Origin: Roseateles_B sp041905785
Lineage (GTDB): Bacteria > Pseudomonadota > Gammaproteobacteria > Burkholderiales > Burkholderiaceae_C
Length of the DNA: 64,000 bases
NCBI GenBank assembly: GCA_041905785.1
Contig: JAYRKJ010000016.1
Span: forward strand, 95,626 to 159,625
Direction of reading: 5' to 3'
Each line of letters opens with the position of its first letter. Within the stretch, counting starts at the first letter, position 1. Below are positions 17,616 to 26,696 of this stretch, one piece after another. Both the position numbers and the translations under genes were made by a program. The notes under the pieces are model-generated. The model ran no database searches. It was given only the letters and a program-made list of their open reading frames with translations, and had not been told where the DNA came from.

Positions 17616-18185
17616 ATGCAGCAACAAGGCATTCGTCCGGCTTCCTCTGGCAGGGCCAGCGGAAGCCTCACGGTCTCTGCAATGACCGAGTCCGACATCG
17701 ACACCCTCGCAACGCTGCTCTGGCACGCGTCGGTGTACCGGCACATCGGTGGACTGCCCGAAGCGTCGTCCGAGGTGGGCGCCTGGCTGCGGCGCTGCCT
17801 GGCCGGCCCGCGCGCGGACGAGCCGCCGCAGCGCTGGATCAACCACGTCATGCGCCTGCGCGCCACGGGCGAGCCCATCGGCCTGCTCCAGGCCACGCTG
17901 CATGACGGCATTGCCGAGGTGGCCTTTCTGCTGGCGCCCGCGTATTGGGGGCAAGGCCTGGCGACCGAGGGCCTGGCCCGGCTGCACGAGGCGCTGGACC
18001 AGCGCCAGCCCGGCATGGCCTGCTGGGCCACGGTGCTGCCGGGCAACGAGAGGAGCCGGCGTTTGCTGGCGCGCAGCGGCTATGCGCGCGTGGCGCTGCC
18101 GACGCGCCTGAGGCTGATGACCTATGACGACGGCGACTGGGTGTTCCTCAGGGGAGGGCCGCAGGCGCCGGGCGAGGGCGCTTGA
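17616..18185 (+). CDS. GNAT family N-acetyltransferase (RimJ-like)
   Basis: About 189 residues with the layout of a RimJ/RimL-type acetyltransferase: beta strands, then the acetyl-CoA loop region AYWGQGLATEGLARL (consensus Q/RxxGxG/A), then the NERSRRLLARSGY helix common at the C-terminal half. It transfers an acetyl group to an amino group of a protein or small molecule; the substrate is unknown. The frame is open further upstream, but that DNA contains the receptor's terminator, so I start at the ATG at 17616. An ATG at 17586 is also possible. No strong ribosome site is visible for either. Confidence 0.75.
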   Translation: MQQQGIRPASSGRASGSLTVSAMTESDIDTLATLLWHASVYRHIGGLPEASSEVGAWLRRCLAGPRADEPPQRWINHVMRLRATGEPIGLLQATLHDGIAEVAFLLAPAYWGQGLATEGLARLHEALDQRQPGMACWATVLPGNERSRRLLARSGYARVALPTRLRLMTYDDGDWVFLRGGPQAPGEGA

Positions 18186-18348
18186 GCTCGTGCAGTGTTC
18201 CCCGCCAATCGGCACCTAAAACCGCGTCCTTGCCGCCGTGGCGTTGTTGCAAGTCCTCGCGATGCCACGGGGCATCGCTGCGGTTTGCGCCTGGCCACGT
18301 CGACAAATCCATCGGCTTTCTTGCGTGCCTCACAGCGTCGATCACGCA

Positions 18349-19622
18349 CTAGCCGCCGGCCGCCCTCAGCTTGTCCTTCTTGCTGGGCCGTCGGCCCTTG
18401 ATGCCGCCGCTGGCCGCGCCGGAGGGCGCCGTCTCGGTGGGTTCGAACCCCGCGATCTGCTCGCGGGCCACTCGGTAGCCCTGCCGCTTCTCGATCAGCC
18501 GGAAGTGCGCCTCGGTGGCTGCACTGACGAAGCTCACGGCCAGACCCTCGGCCCCGGCGCGCGCCGTGCGGCCGATGCGGTGCACATAGTCCACCGTTGA
18601 GCGGGGCAGGTCGTAGTTCAGCACCACGGGCAGCTGCGCGATGTCGATGCCCCGCGCGCCGAGGTCCGTGGCCACCAGCACGCGCAGCTCGCCGGACTTG
18701 AACGCGGCCAGCACCTGTGAACGCGCGCCCTGGCTGGCATCGCCATGGAAGGCGGCGGCGGCCAGGCCGGCGCGGCGCAGCTTGTCGGCCACGTGGTCGC
18801 AGGCATAGCGTGTGGCCACGAAGACCAGCACGCGCGGCCAGCCCTCCTGATCGATCAGCTGCCGCAGCAAGGGCGTGCGCCGGGCGGCGTCGACGGCGAT
18901 GGCGCGCTCGACGAGCCTGCGCTCGCCCGCTTCGGTGTCGAGGGTCAGGTCTTGCCCAATCTCCACCCGCACGGGCTCGTGCAGCAGTTGCTCCGACAGC
19001 GCCTGCACCGAGGCCGGGAAGGTGGCCGAGAACAGCAGGTTCTGGCGCTGCGCCGGCAGCAGGGCCAGCACGCGCGAGAGCTCCTCGGCAAAGCCGGCGT
19101 CCAGCAGCCGGTCGGCCTCGTCCAGCACCAGACAGTGCAGGCCCGCGAGCGAGAGGCCGTTGTGCTCGACCACGTCCAGCAGTCGGCCGGGCGTGGCGAC
19201 GACGATGTCCGCCCCGCCGCGCAGCGCCATCAGCTGCGGGTTGATGGACACGCCGCCGTAAAGAATGGACACCTTCACCGAGACCGCCAGGCAGCGTGCC
19301 GCGGCCCGCAGCAGCGCGCCGGTCTGCGCGGCCAGCTCGCGCGTGGGCACCAGCACCAGCACCTGCGGATGGCGCGCGGCGCCCGCGGCCGCGCGGCCGT
19401 TGCGGCCCTCGACCTGCTGCAGGACGGGAAAGGCGAAGGCCGCCGTCTTGCCCGAGCCGGTCTGGGCGGCGGCCAGCACATCGCGTCCGGCCAGGGCGGC
19501 AGGGATGGCGGCGGCCTGCACCGGCGTGGGCGTCTCGAAGCCCAGCTCGCGCGCCGCCTTCAGCAGCGCCGGCGAGAGGCCCAGGGCGGCGAAGCCGTCG
19601 GCGCCGGCGTCCATGGCCGGGC

Positions 19623-19626
<4 letters not shown>
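18349..19626 (-). CDS. rhlE: DEAD-box RNA helicase, RhlE-like
   Basis: 425 residues with a complete helicase core: Q motif (FETPTPVQAAAIP), motif I AQTGSGKT, Ia PTRELA, Ib TPGRLLD, II DEAD (VLDEADRLLDAGF), III SAT, then domain 2 with VATDLGARGID and HRIGRTARAG (motif VI). The short basic C-terminus ends in GRRPSKKDKLRAAGG, as in RhlE-type proteins that act in RNA decay or ribosome assembly. The GTG start overlaps the stop of dbpA (GTGA), so translation is probably coupled; an ATG four codons later is an alternative. It carries a copy of the dispersed motif at 18941 encoding GQDLTL. Confidence 0.88.
18941..18955 (+). repeat. Dispersed 15-nt motif, copy 5
   Basis: Reads AGGGTCAGGTCTTGC on the + strand. 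The rhlE-like gene is on the other strand and reads it as GQDLTL with a CAA codon. Confidence 0.5.
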
Positions 19627-21059
<1,433 letters not shown>

Positions 21060-21702
21060 GCGTGATTGTCGGTCATGCGGGCCCGGACCCTGCAGGCGGC
21101 GGCGGCGACCGCTGCCCGAAGACCGTGCTGCAGTGCCGAAAGCTCAAGTGGTCGGGCTTCGGAGCCAGCCGTGCAGGGCCTCCAGGGCCAGGGCCAGGTG
21201 CCGTAGATGCAGGCCGTCGGCACGTCGGGCAGGGGCACCTGGGCCATCAGCGCCTGCTGGGCCGCAAACTGCCCGCAGTTGCCGGCCATCCAGCGGTAGA
21301 GCCGCCGGTGCCGCAGCCGCATGCTCAGCCGACTGGCCGTCCCCGTCTCGACCGGCCAGGCAGACGCCCCGCCGTCCCTCGGAATCGAGCCAGATCTCGT
21401 GTGTCAATGTGCCCATGCCGCAGGTAGGCGGACGACGTCGCCCTGCCGCAGGTGCTCAACCAAGCGAGGCTCCTTCTGCACTTTCTCCCTCGTCTCCCAG
21501 CAGCCATTCTTCCTGGTCCTCGACGGGCGATGGCAAATGATCCTCCAGCACCTGGGCGCACTTGTCCGGCGTGAAGGAAGGAATCCGGGACTCGAGCACC
21601 CACGCCAGAAACTCCACGCCGCCATTCATGTAGGGCGTCACAGTCTTGCTGCATTGGTTTCCTGTGGTGAATGGGGTGGGCCTGATTGGCGCGTGTCGGT
21701 GC
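21060..21702 (-). other. Probable decayed coding region between dbpA and ruvC
   Basis: No intact gene can be supported in these 640 bases. On the minus strand several protein-like fragments follow each other in different frames: a 57-codon frame at 21456-21629 (MNGGVEFLAWVLESRIPS...), a fragment LVEHLRQGDVVRLPAA near 21410-21470, a frame starting at 21416 (GTLTHEIWLDSEGRRG), and another starting at 21322 (RLYRWMAGNCGQFAAQQA). They could be one or two small genes broken by frameshifts. I do not recognise the families. Confidence 0.35.
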
Positions 21703-22251
21703 TCAATACGTCCGCCCCCCCCTGAACTGCGCATGCTGCCTTCTCTGCAGCGTGGTGTTCTTGCCCATGGCCTCGAAGGACACCCGGGCATGGGCGTGCA
21801 TGATGGCCAGCCCCAGGGCATCGGCGGCGTCCTTGCCCGGCAGCCCCGGCAGGTTCAGCAGGCGCTGGACCATGGCCTGGATCTGGTCCTTCTTGGCATG
21901 GCCATGGCCGACGACGGCCTTCTTCATTTGCAGGGCGGTGTACTCGGACACCGGCAGGTCGCAGGAGACCAGGGCGGTGAGTGCCGCCCCGCGGGCCTGG
22001 CCCAGCAGCAGGGTGGATTGCGGGTTCACGTTGACGAAGACGATCTCTACCGCCGCGCATTGGGCCTGATAGCGCGCCTGCACCTCGCGGATGCCGTCGT
22101 AGAGGATCTTCAGACGCGCCGGCAGGTCACCGGTGGGCACGCCCGAGGTCTTGATGGTGCCGCTGGCCACGTAGCTCAGGCGCGGGCCATCGGCGTGGAT
22201 CACGCCGAAGCCCGTGGTCTGCAGGCCGGGGTCGATGCCTAGAATTCTCAT
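21703..22251 (-). CDS. ruvC: Holliday junction endonuclease RuvC
   Basis: 182 residues, the usual RuvC size. It cuts Holliday junctions symmetrically with RuvAB. Visible catalytic acidic residues: Asp7 in RILGIDPGLQ, the Glu in AVEIVFVN, and the Asp pair in GKDAADALGLA near the end. The ATG overlaps the stop of cdsA (ATGA), so the two are translationally coupled in a plsC-cdsA-ruvC operon. ruvA and ruvB are not adjacent, which differs from the common ruvCAB arrangement. Confidence 0.95.
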   Translation of the reverse strand: MRILGIDPGLQTTGFGVIHADGPRLSYVASGTIKTSGVPTGDLPARLKILYDGIREVQARYQAQCAAVEIVFVNVNPQSTLLLGQARGAALTALVSCDLPVSEYTALQMKKAVVGHGHAKKDQIQAMVQRLLNLPGLPGKDAADALGLAIMHAHARVSFEAMGKNTTLQRRQHAQFRGGRTY

Positions 22252-23255
22252 AGCGGCAATTTGAAGTACCAGCGCACCGAATGGAAGAACACCGGCGCCG
22301 CAAAGCACAGCACGGCGATGCGGTCCAGCAGGCCCACGGCGCCGGTGATGTTGCTGCGGTTGCCCCAGTATTCGACGCCCGCGTCCTTCTTCAGCGCCTT
22401 CATCACCAATGCGCCGAAGCTGCCCGCGCCCGCCGCGATGAAGGACATCACCAGGGCCTGGCCAGCCTTGAAGGGCGTGATCCAGTACAGCAGCGTGCCG
22501 ATGATGGCCGCAGTCAGCGTGCCCACCCACCAGGCCCGCATCGAGAAGCTGCGGCTGATGCGCCGGGCCAGCGGGCGACGGCGCAGGCGCCGGGCGGCGA
22601 GGTACTGCGCGATCTGCCCGCAGGCGGCCACGATCACCAGGTAAAAGAGCAGGAAGGCGCCGCGGCCCTGGTACTCGGGGTAGCCGGGAAAGTCCAGCAG
22701 CAGCAGGGCCGGCGCATGCGAGAGCCCGTAGACGCAGACCATGATGCCCCACTGGATCTTGGCATTGCGCTCCAGGAAGCGGCGCGGGTCGTCCGCCAGG
22801 GCGCTGGCCACGGGGATGGCCAGGAAGGCGTAGACGGGGATCAGCACCGAGAAGATGTCGAACTGCCGCGTGCCCACCAGCACGTACTGCAGGGGCAGGA
22901 TCACGAAGAAGGCGAGGATGAGGCTGCGGTGGTCGCCGCGGCGCGTATGCATCAGGGTGATGAACTCGCGCAGCGCCAGGAAGCTGAAGACGCCGAAGAG
23001 CAGGGTTGCGCCCACCGGGCCCGAGATCCAGGCGGCCCAGAACAGGCTGGCGAAGAGCCAGAGCATGTTGAGCTCGTGCCGGAAGCGGCTCCAGCCGCGG
23101 TGCCATTCGTCGTCGTCCTCGTCCTGCGCGCGCTTCTTGAGCGAGAAGAGGAAGCTGCCGATGCTGGCGAGCAGCAGCGCGCCGAAGAGCATCACGAACA
23201 GGAAGGCCACCTGCTCGCTGGAGTTGAGGGACTTGAGCCAGCGCAGTCCGTTCAT
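22248..23255 (-). CDS. cdsA: Phosphatidate cytidylyltransferase (CdsA family)
   Basis: 335 residues with about eight membrane helices. CdsA makes CDP-diacylglycerol from phosphatidate and CTP in the inner membrane. The C-terminal signature region is recognisable: GAGSFGALVMKALKKDAGVE, then NRSNITGAVGLLDRIAVL, matching the S-x(2)-KR..D-x(2)-D-x-PGHGG..DR region of the family in a diverged form, as in the alternative YnbB-type enzymes. The start MNGLRWLKSL overlaps the plsC stop by ATGA. An acyltransferase directly upstream supports a phospholipid role. Because it is a diverged form, a second canonical cdsA may exist elsewhere. Confidence 0.85.
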   Translation of the reverse strand: MNGLRWLKSLNSSEQVAFLFVMLFGALLLASIGSFLFSLKKRAQDEDDDEWHRGWSRFRHELNMLWLFASLFWAAWISGPVGATLLFGVFSFLALREFITLMHTRRGDHRSLILAFFVILPLQYVLVGTRQFDIFSVLIPVYAFLAIPVASALADDPRRFLERNAKIQWGIMVCVYGLSHAPALLLLDFPGYPEYQGRGAFLLFYLVIVAACGQIAQYLAARRLRRRPLARRISRSFSMRAWWVGTLTAAIIGTLLYWITPFKAGQALVMSFIAAGAGSFGALVMKALKKDAGVEYWGNRSNITGAVGLLDRIAVLCFAAPVFFHSVRWYFKLPL

Positions 23256-23881
23256 TCGCGCCACCCGCCGGGTTTGAGGGCCATGACTTCGGCGCGGGCG
23301 CGCTCCAGGAAGGCGCGCTTGTCCTCGCCCGCCTTGAGCTGCATGGGCGCACCGAAGGTGACGGTGCACAGGATGGGCACGGGCACGACCTCGCCCTTGG
23401 GCATGACGCGCTGCACGTTGTCGATCCAGGTGGGGATGAGCTTGACCTGCGGGAACTGTTCGGCCAGGTGGTACAGCCCGGCCTTGAAGGCCTGCGGCTC
23501 GCCCTTGTTGGAGCGCGTGCCCTCGGGAAAGATCACCAGCGAGTCGCCCTTGGCCAGGGCCTCGACCAGGGGCTCCAGCGGATCTTCGTCCGGCGTGCTG
23601 CGGGTGCGGCTGACGTAGATGGCATTGAAGACGTCGCGGGTGAGCCAGGTTTTGAGCGGGCTGGAGGTCCAGTAGTCGCGCGCGGCAATGGGCCGGGTCG
23701 CGGCGCGCAGTTCGCGCGGCAGCGAGGCCCAGATCAGCACCCAGTCGAAATGGCTTTGGTGGTTGGCAAAGTAGATGCGCTGCTCCGCCATCGGCGGGCA
23801 GCCTTTCCAGTGGCCCTGGGCGCCCGTGATGAGGCGGGCCAGGAAGGCCAGGAAGAGGCCGGTGGAGTCGGCAATGGACAT
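23252..23881 (-). CDS. 1-acyl-sn-glycerol-3-phosphate acyltransferase family (PlsC-like)
   Basis: 209 residues of the lysophospholipid acyltransferase family. The catalytic HX4D motif is HQSHFD (His41, Asp46) and the substrate motif FPEGTRS follows about 75 residues later. The enzyme would acylate lysophosphatidate to phosphatidate at the membrane, feeding the next gene's product, CdsA. It is the first gene of the operon with cdsA and ruvC, overlapping cdsA by four bases. YihG/YnbA-type neighbours of cdsA are common in proteobacteria. Its real acyl acceptor is not known. Confidence 0.87.
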   Translation of the reverse strand: MSIADSTGLFLAFLARLITGAQGHWKGCPPMAEQRIYFANHQSHFDWVLIWASLPRELRAATRPIAARDYWTSSPLKTWLTRDVFNAIYVSRTRSTPDEDPLEPLVEALAKGDSLVIFPEGTRSNKGEPQAFKAGLYHLAEQFPQVKLIPTWIDNVQRVMPKGEVVPVPILCTVTFGAPMQLKAGEDKRAFLERARAEVMALKPGGWRE

Positions 23882-23996
23882 GATGGGCGGGATTCTAGGG
23901 GGCCACCGGGCCCGTGGACGGCCCTAGGATGGCGAGGAAACCCCAGGCGGTGGCCTGGCGTGACATGCTGCCTCAGCCCTTCAGGAGATCCTGGTA

Positions 23997-24686
23997 ATGC
24001 GTTGCTTCCCCTTGTTTCGTCCCATGCTGCTCGCGGCCGGTATGTGCGTCTCGGCGGCCCCATGGGCAGCCGACCTGCAGATCCAGGTGCTGGATCGCGC
24101 CGGCAAACCTCTGCCCGAGGCGGTGGTACTGCTGGACACCCAGCAGCCCGGCGCGCGCCCGGCGCCACATCTGGAGCAGACCATCACCCAGCAGCAGATG
24201 CGCTTCCAGCCGCAGGTGAGCGTGGTCTCGCCCGGTGCCAAGCTGACCTTCACCAACCTGGACAAGTGGAACCACCACGTGCGCGGCGGGCTGAGCGGCC
24301 CCGGCGGCGTCTACCTGGACCCGAGCCAGGGTTTCAGCTTCCGGCTCTCGGCCAAGCGCGAAGGCCAGCCCCTGGCCACCGCGACGCAGCAGCTGAACCA
24401 ACCCGGGCCCTATCTGCTGGGCTGCCATCTGCACGGCTCCATGCGCGGCCATGTCTATGTCAGCGACACGCCCTGGGCGGCGGTCAGCGACGACAAGGGT
24501 CAGGTCTTGCTCGCCGGCGTGCCCGAGGGGCCGGCCCGGCTGCGGGTCTGGCATGTGGACCAGTTGGTGGAAGGTGCGCCGCAGGCGGTGCAGGTCGGCG
24601 GCACCGGCGGGATGCTGAAGCTCAGCACGGCCATCGAGGCGCGGGCGCGCAAGACGGCGTCGGAGGAACGGCAGCCGGGCTATTGA
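23997..24686 (+). CDS. Periplasmic cupredoxin-like protein
   Basis: 229 residues with a signal peptide (cleavage after APWAA, about residue 25). A cupredoxin-type fold is suggested by FTNLDKWNHHVRG (His93/94) and CHLHGSMRGHVYV (Cys143, His146, Met149), giving a plausible type 1 copper set of His-Cys-His-Met. After that comes a short beta domain (about 160-215) like the carboxypeptidase-regulatory folds often fused to methylamine-utilisation-type cupredoxins. It probably carries electrons or copper in the periplasm; the partner is unknown. It carries a copy of the dispersed motif, and a 44-base part of the gene is duplicated downstream at 25160. Confidence 0.75.
   Translation: MRCFPLFRPMLLAAGMCVSAAPWAADLQIQVLDRAGKPLPEAVVLLDTQQPGARPAPHLEQTITQQQMRFQPQVSVVSPGAKLTFTNLDKWNHHVRGGLSGPGGVYLDPSQGFSFRLSAKREGQPLATATQQLNQPGPYLLGCHLHGSMRGHVYVSDTPWAAVSDDKGQVLLAGVPEGPARLRVWHVDQLVEGAPQAVQVGGTGGMLKLSTAIEARARKTASEERQPGY
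24496..24510 (+). repeat. Dispersed 15-nt motif, copy 6
   Basis: Reads AGGGTCAGGTCTTGC and encodes GQVLLAG in the cupredoxin gene. It lies within a 44-base segment (24488-24531) that is repeated at 25160-25203. Confidence 0.55.
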
Positions 24687-24687
24687 G

Positions 24688-25149
24688 ATGCGTCGATGCC
24701 AATGCGGGCGGTCAGGGTCGGGCGGGCGAGTCCTTGTCCTCGGTCGGCTCCTCTTGTCCCTGGCGGTGATGCTGGGGACGCAGGCGGGATGCACGCCCTT
24801 CCCGGGGCTGCGGGTGAGCCTCAGCCTGCCCGATGACAGCCCGCTCTCGACACTGGTCCGCGATCAGTGGATGAGCACGGATCGCGGCCTGGCGGAGCAG
24901 GCCCGGCGCCTGCTGCGGGAGCGCCTGGGAGACGGCACCCGGCGTCCCTCGCGGGCTGACCTGGAGGCCGTCGGTCTGCGCTGCGAGCCGGCGCCCTTGC
25001 TCGCCTGCAGCCATCGTTCCGAGATCCGCCGGACGCCGGTGGGCCCGGTGCCGGCCGCTGGCGCCCACACCAAGACCCTCACTGTGCAAGTCCTGGCGCA
25101 GATCGATGCGCCCCTGGAATCCCTGGCGGTGCACAAGACCGAGGACTGA
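24688..25149 (+). CDS. Putative secreted or lipoprotein-like protein, unknown function
   Basis: 153 residues starting two bases after the cupredoxin stop, so likely co-transcribed. The N-terminus has a basic stretch, a hydrophobic helix (LGRLLLSLAVMLGTQAGC) and a Cys that could be lipidated, although the residues before it fit the lipobox only weakly. The rest is mostly polar and contains two further Cys (RCEPAPLLACSH), possibly a disulphide. No family is recognised. It could be an envelope partner of the cupredoxin, but that is only position. Confidence 0.5.
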   Translation: MRRCQCGRSGSGGRVLVLGRLLLSLAVMLGTQAGCTPFPGLRVSLSLPDDSPLSTLVRDQWMSTDRGLAEQARRLLRERLGDGTRRPSRADLEAVGLRCEPAPLLACSHRSEIRRTPVGPVPAAGAHTKTLTVQVLAQIDAPLESLAVHKTED

Positions 25150-25159
25150 CGCCGGACTG

Positions 25160-25203
25160 CGATGACGAGGGTCAGGTCTTGCCCGCCGCCGTGCCCGAGG
25201 GGC
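25160..25203 (+). repeat. 44-base duplication of part of the cupredoxin gene
   Basis: Aligns without gaps to 24488-24531 with 40 of 44 bases the same by eye. It includes copy 7 of the dispersed motif (AGGGTCAGGTCTTGC at 25168-25182) and ends at a similar GCCCGAGGGGC. Here it is intergenic. Confidence 0.7.
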
Positions 25204-25260
25204 TGTTCCGGGGGCTATGCAGAATGGAGTGATCGAGATGAGGGCTTTGAAGGAGGGAAG

Positions 25261-25845
25261 ATGAGCCGAGCCTGTCAGGGGCCGGGGATGGTGCGCGCGC
25301 TGCGCTGGCTGCCGCTTGCAACGCTGGCATGGCAGGTCGTGCTGCCTGCGTACGCCCATGCCGATCCGGACTTCGAACGCATCGATCGCCTGGCGCAAGC
25401 CATGCTTGGCCACGACGGCGTCTCGCGCGACTATCTGCTGGCCGCGCTGCGTGAGCAGTTTTCCTTCTCCTGCGATCAGGCCGGCAGGGATGCCGAGATG
25501 TCCTGCGAGATTCAGAATCCCGGGCTGATGCAACGCTTCTCGTACACGAAGCGCCCGTTTTCGAACCTCAATGGAATGCCGCTTCTGTTCAGACTTGAAT
25601 TCGGCCTGTCCGCCAATTGCCATGCGTCCCTCCCGCAGGCATGGGGTGAGCTGGCGCAACGGTGGCACACACAGGCCGCGGTGGGGGAGCATGGCATCGA
25701 GGCGTCCCGGGAGCTGGTGCAGTCGACTGGGCGTCGGCGGGTCATGCTGAGCGGTGCTTTCAGGCGGCGCGAGGAGTGCCCGGAGCAGCTGGGCATGGAG
25801 ACCCTCTTCCTTTCAGTCATTGCTGAGGGGCGCGGAGGACGCTGA
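25261..25845 (+). CDS. Secreted protein of unknown function
   Basis: 194 residues; the ATG at 25261 follows a strong ribosome site (GGAGGG). The signal peptide has a hydrophobic core LRWLPLATLAWQVVLPAYA and a likely cleavage site after HA. The mature part has four Cys (SFSCDQ, MSCEIQ, ANCHAS, EECPEQ), consistent with disulphides in the periplasm. I recognise no family. The A+T content is a little higher than in the flanking genes, and it lies in a run of small unknown exported proteins, which suggests an accessory region. Confidence 0.6.
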   Translation: MSRACQGPGMVRALRWLPLATLAWQVVLPAYAHADPDFERIDRLAQAMLGHDGVSRDYLLAALREQFSFSCDQAGRDAEMSCEIQNPGLMQRFSYTKRPFSNLNGMPLLFRLEFGLSANCHASLPQAWGELAQRWHTQAAVGEHGIEASRELVQSTGRRRVMLSGAFRRREECPEQLGMETLFLSVIAEGRGGR

Positions 25846-25891
25846 GCGGAGCCGGGCGGATGCCTGAGGGACGGGTCGGAAAGGAGGGCCC

Positions 25892-26227
25892 ATGCGCTGG
25901 CGTGGCTTGGCGGTAGCGATGGCTTCGATGGTGGTGCTTTCCGCCCGAGGTGCGGGCCATGAGCCTGCATGCAAGGCTGGCCGTGACGACGAACTGTGCG
26001 TGGCGGCGGTCTTGAACGGCGTTGAGCTCCTGCGCCTGGCCCTGCGGGATGAACTCTACTCGAACGCGTCACGCGTCCGCAGCCTCTACATGATTCGCCG
26101 CGAGGCTGTCCTGGTCCAGGTGCCGGTGATCAGGCATGGGGCTATCGTCGATGTGTACAGCGCAAGAACGGCCGACTGCATCGTGGCGGCCCTCAGTGTG
26201 GGCGTGGAAGGGGGCGCATCCACCTGA
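25892..26227 (+). CDS. Secreted small protein, possibly truncated by a frameshift
   Basis: 111 residues with a clear ribosome site (AGGAGGG) before the ATG and a signal peptide (MRWRGLAVAMASMVVLSARGAG). The mature part has three Cys. The frame ends in VEGGAST at 26227, but the next frame continues at once with protein-like sequence (HLRSTRRNDEVFLPQSEP) up to 26442. A single frameshift near 26215 would join them into one protein of about 183 residues. No family is recognised. Confidence 0.5.
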   Translation: MRWRGLAVAMASMVVLSARGAGHEPACKAGRDDELCVAAVLNGVELLRLALRDELYSNASRVRSLYMIRREAVLVQVPVIRHGAIVDVYSARTADCIVAALSVGVEGGAST

Positions 26228-26250
26228 GATCGACCCGCCGCAACGACGAG

Positions 26251-26442
26251 GTGTTTCTGCCGCAGTCGGAGCCAGCAGGGCTCATCGTGGACGACTACAT
26301 CCTGGTCAATGCCGAGCAGCAAATTCCCGGCAGCCGCAGCGTGTTCTTTGAGCATGCGGGTGAGCGAAGACATGACGTGAAGGCTTGCAGCCTGGAAGAG
26401 TTCCTGGATGGGTCAACCAAAGGAAAGGGAGGATTGAAATGA
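26251..26442 (+). CDS. Small open frame, probably the 3' part of the preceding gene
   Basis: 63 codons from a GTG, with no separate ribosome site. It reads FLPQSEPAGLIVDDYILVN...FFEHAGERRHDVKACS, protein-like and not a shadow of any gene on the other strand. Its frame is open back into the preceding gene, so it is more likely the shifted end of that gene than an independent one. Its stop overlaps the ATG of the next frame (ATGA), which suggests an original operon. Confidence 0.4.
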   Translation: MFLPQSEPAGLIVDDYILVNAEQQIPGSRSVFFEHAGERRHDVKACSLEEFLDGSTKGKGGLK

Positions 26443-26640
26443 GCTTTGTGTCTGCACCGGAAAGCGCTGGAGGGGGCCGCAACTATGTCTCAGACGATGG
26501 ATCTGTGGAGATCCGCGAGGAAGGCGATCGGACCTGACGCAACAACAACCCGGGCAAGCGTCCGATCGATGCTTGGCCAGAGGTTGGCAGGCCTGCGCAC
26601 CCTTCGATCAGCCGGCAGCGCCTTGCGTCAGGGCCGTTAG
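26439..26640 (+). pseudogene. Broken gene with an RNNNPG motif
   Basis: An ATG at 26439, overlapping the previous stop, opens 32 codons reading SFVSAPESAGGG...YVSDDGSVEIREEGDRT and stops at TGA (26535-26537). Past the stop the same frame reads RNNNPGKRP. Proteins with the module SDDGTVEIR...SWRNNNPGN are known from secreted peptidoglycan-targeting or toxin-like proteins, where a Trp precedes RNNNPG. The stop TGA stands exactly where a TGG Trp codon would be expected. After about ten more codons the similarity ends, so the 3' part is also lost. Function of the intact ancestor is inference. Confidence 0.5.
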
Positions 26641-26655
26641 CTCAGGGCGTACCGG

Positions 26656-26670
26656 GGGGCCAGGTCTTGC
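26656..26670 (+). repeat. Dispersed 15-nt motif, copy 8 (intergenic)
   Basis: Reads GGGGCCAGGTCTTGC, one base off the consensus, between the broken RNNNPG gene and the end of the aldehyde dehydrogenase. Confidence 0.5.
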
Positions 26671-26696
26671 CGCCCATCCGCCCGAACCCAGCCTCT

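Noticed and set aside
18439..18451. A tRNA T-arm-like sequence, GGGTTCGAACCCC.
   Set aside because: It lies in the RhlE-like gene, where it codes for GFEPTE, and there is no acceptor or anticodon stem around it.
23997..26640. A complete toxin-immunity or type VI secretion locus.
   Set aside because: No VgrG, PAAR, Hcp or Rhs gene is present, and only a short, broken RNNNPG fragment supports an effector.
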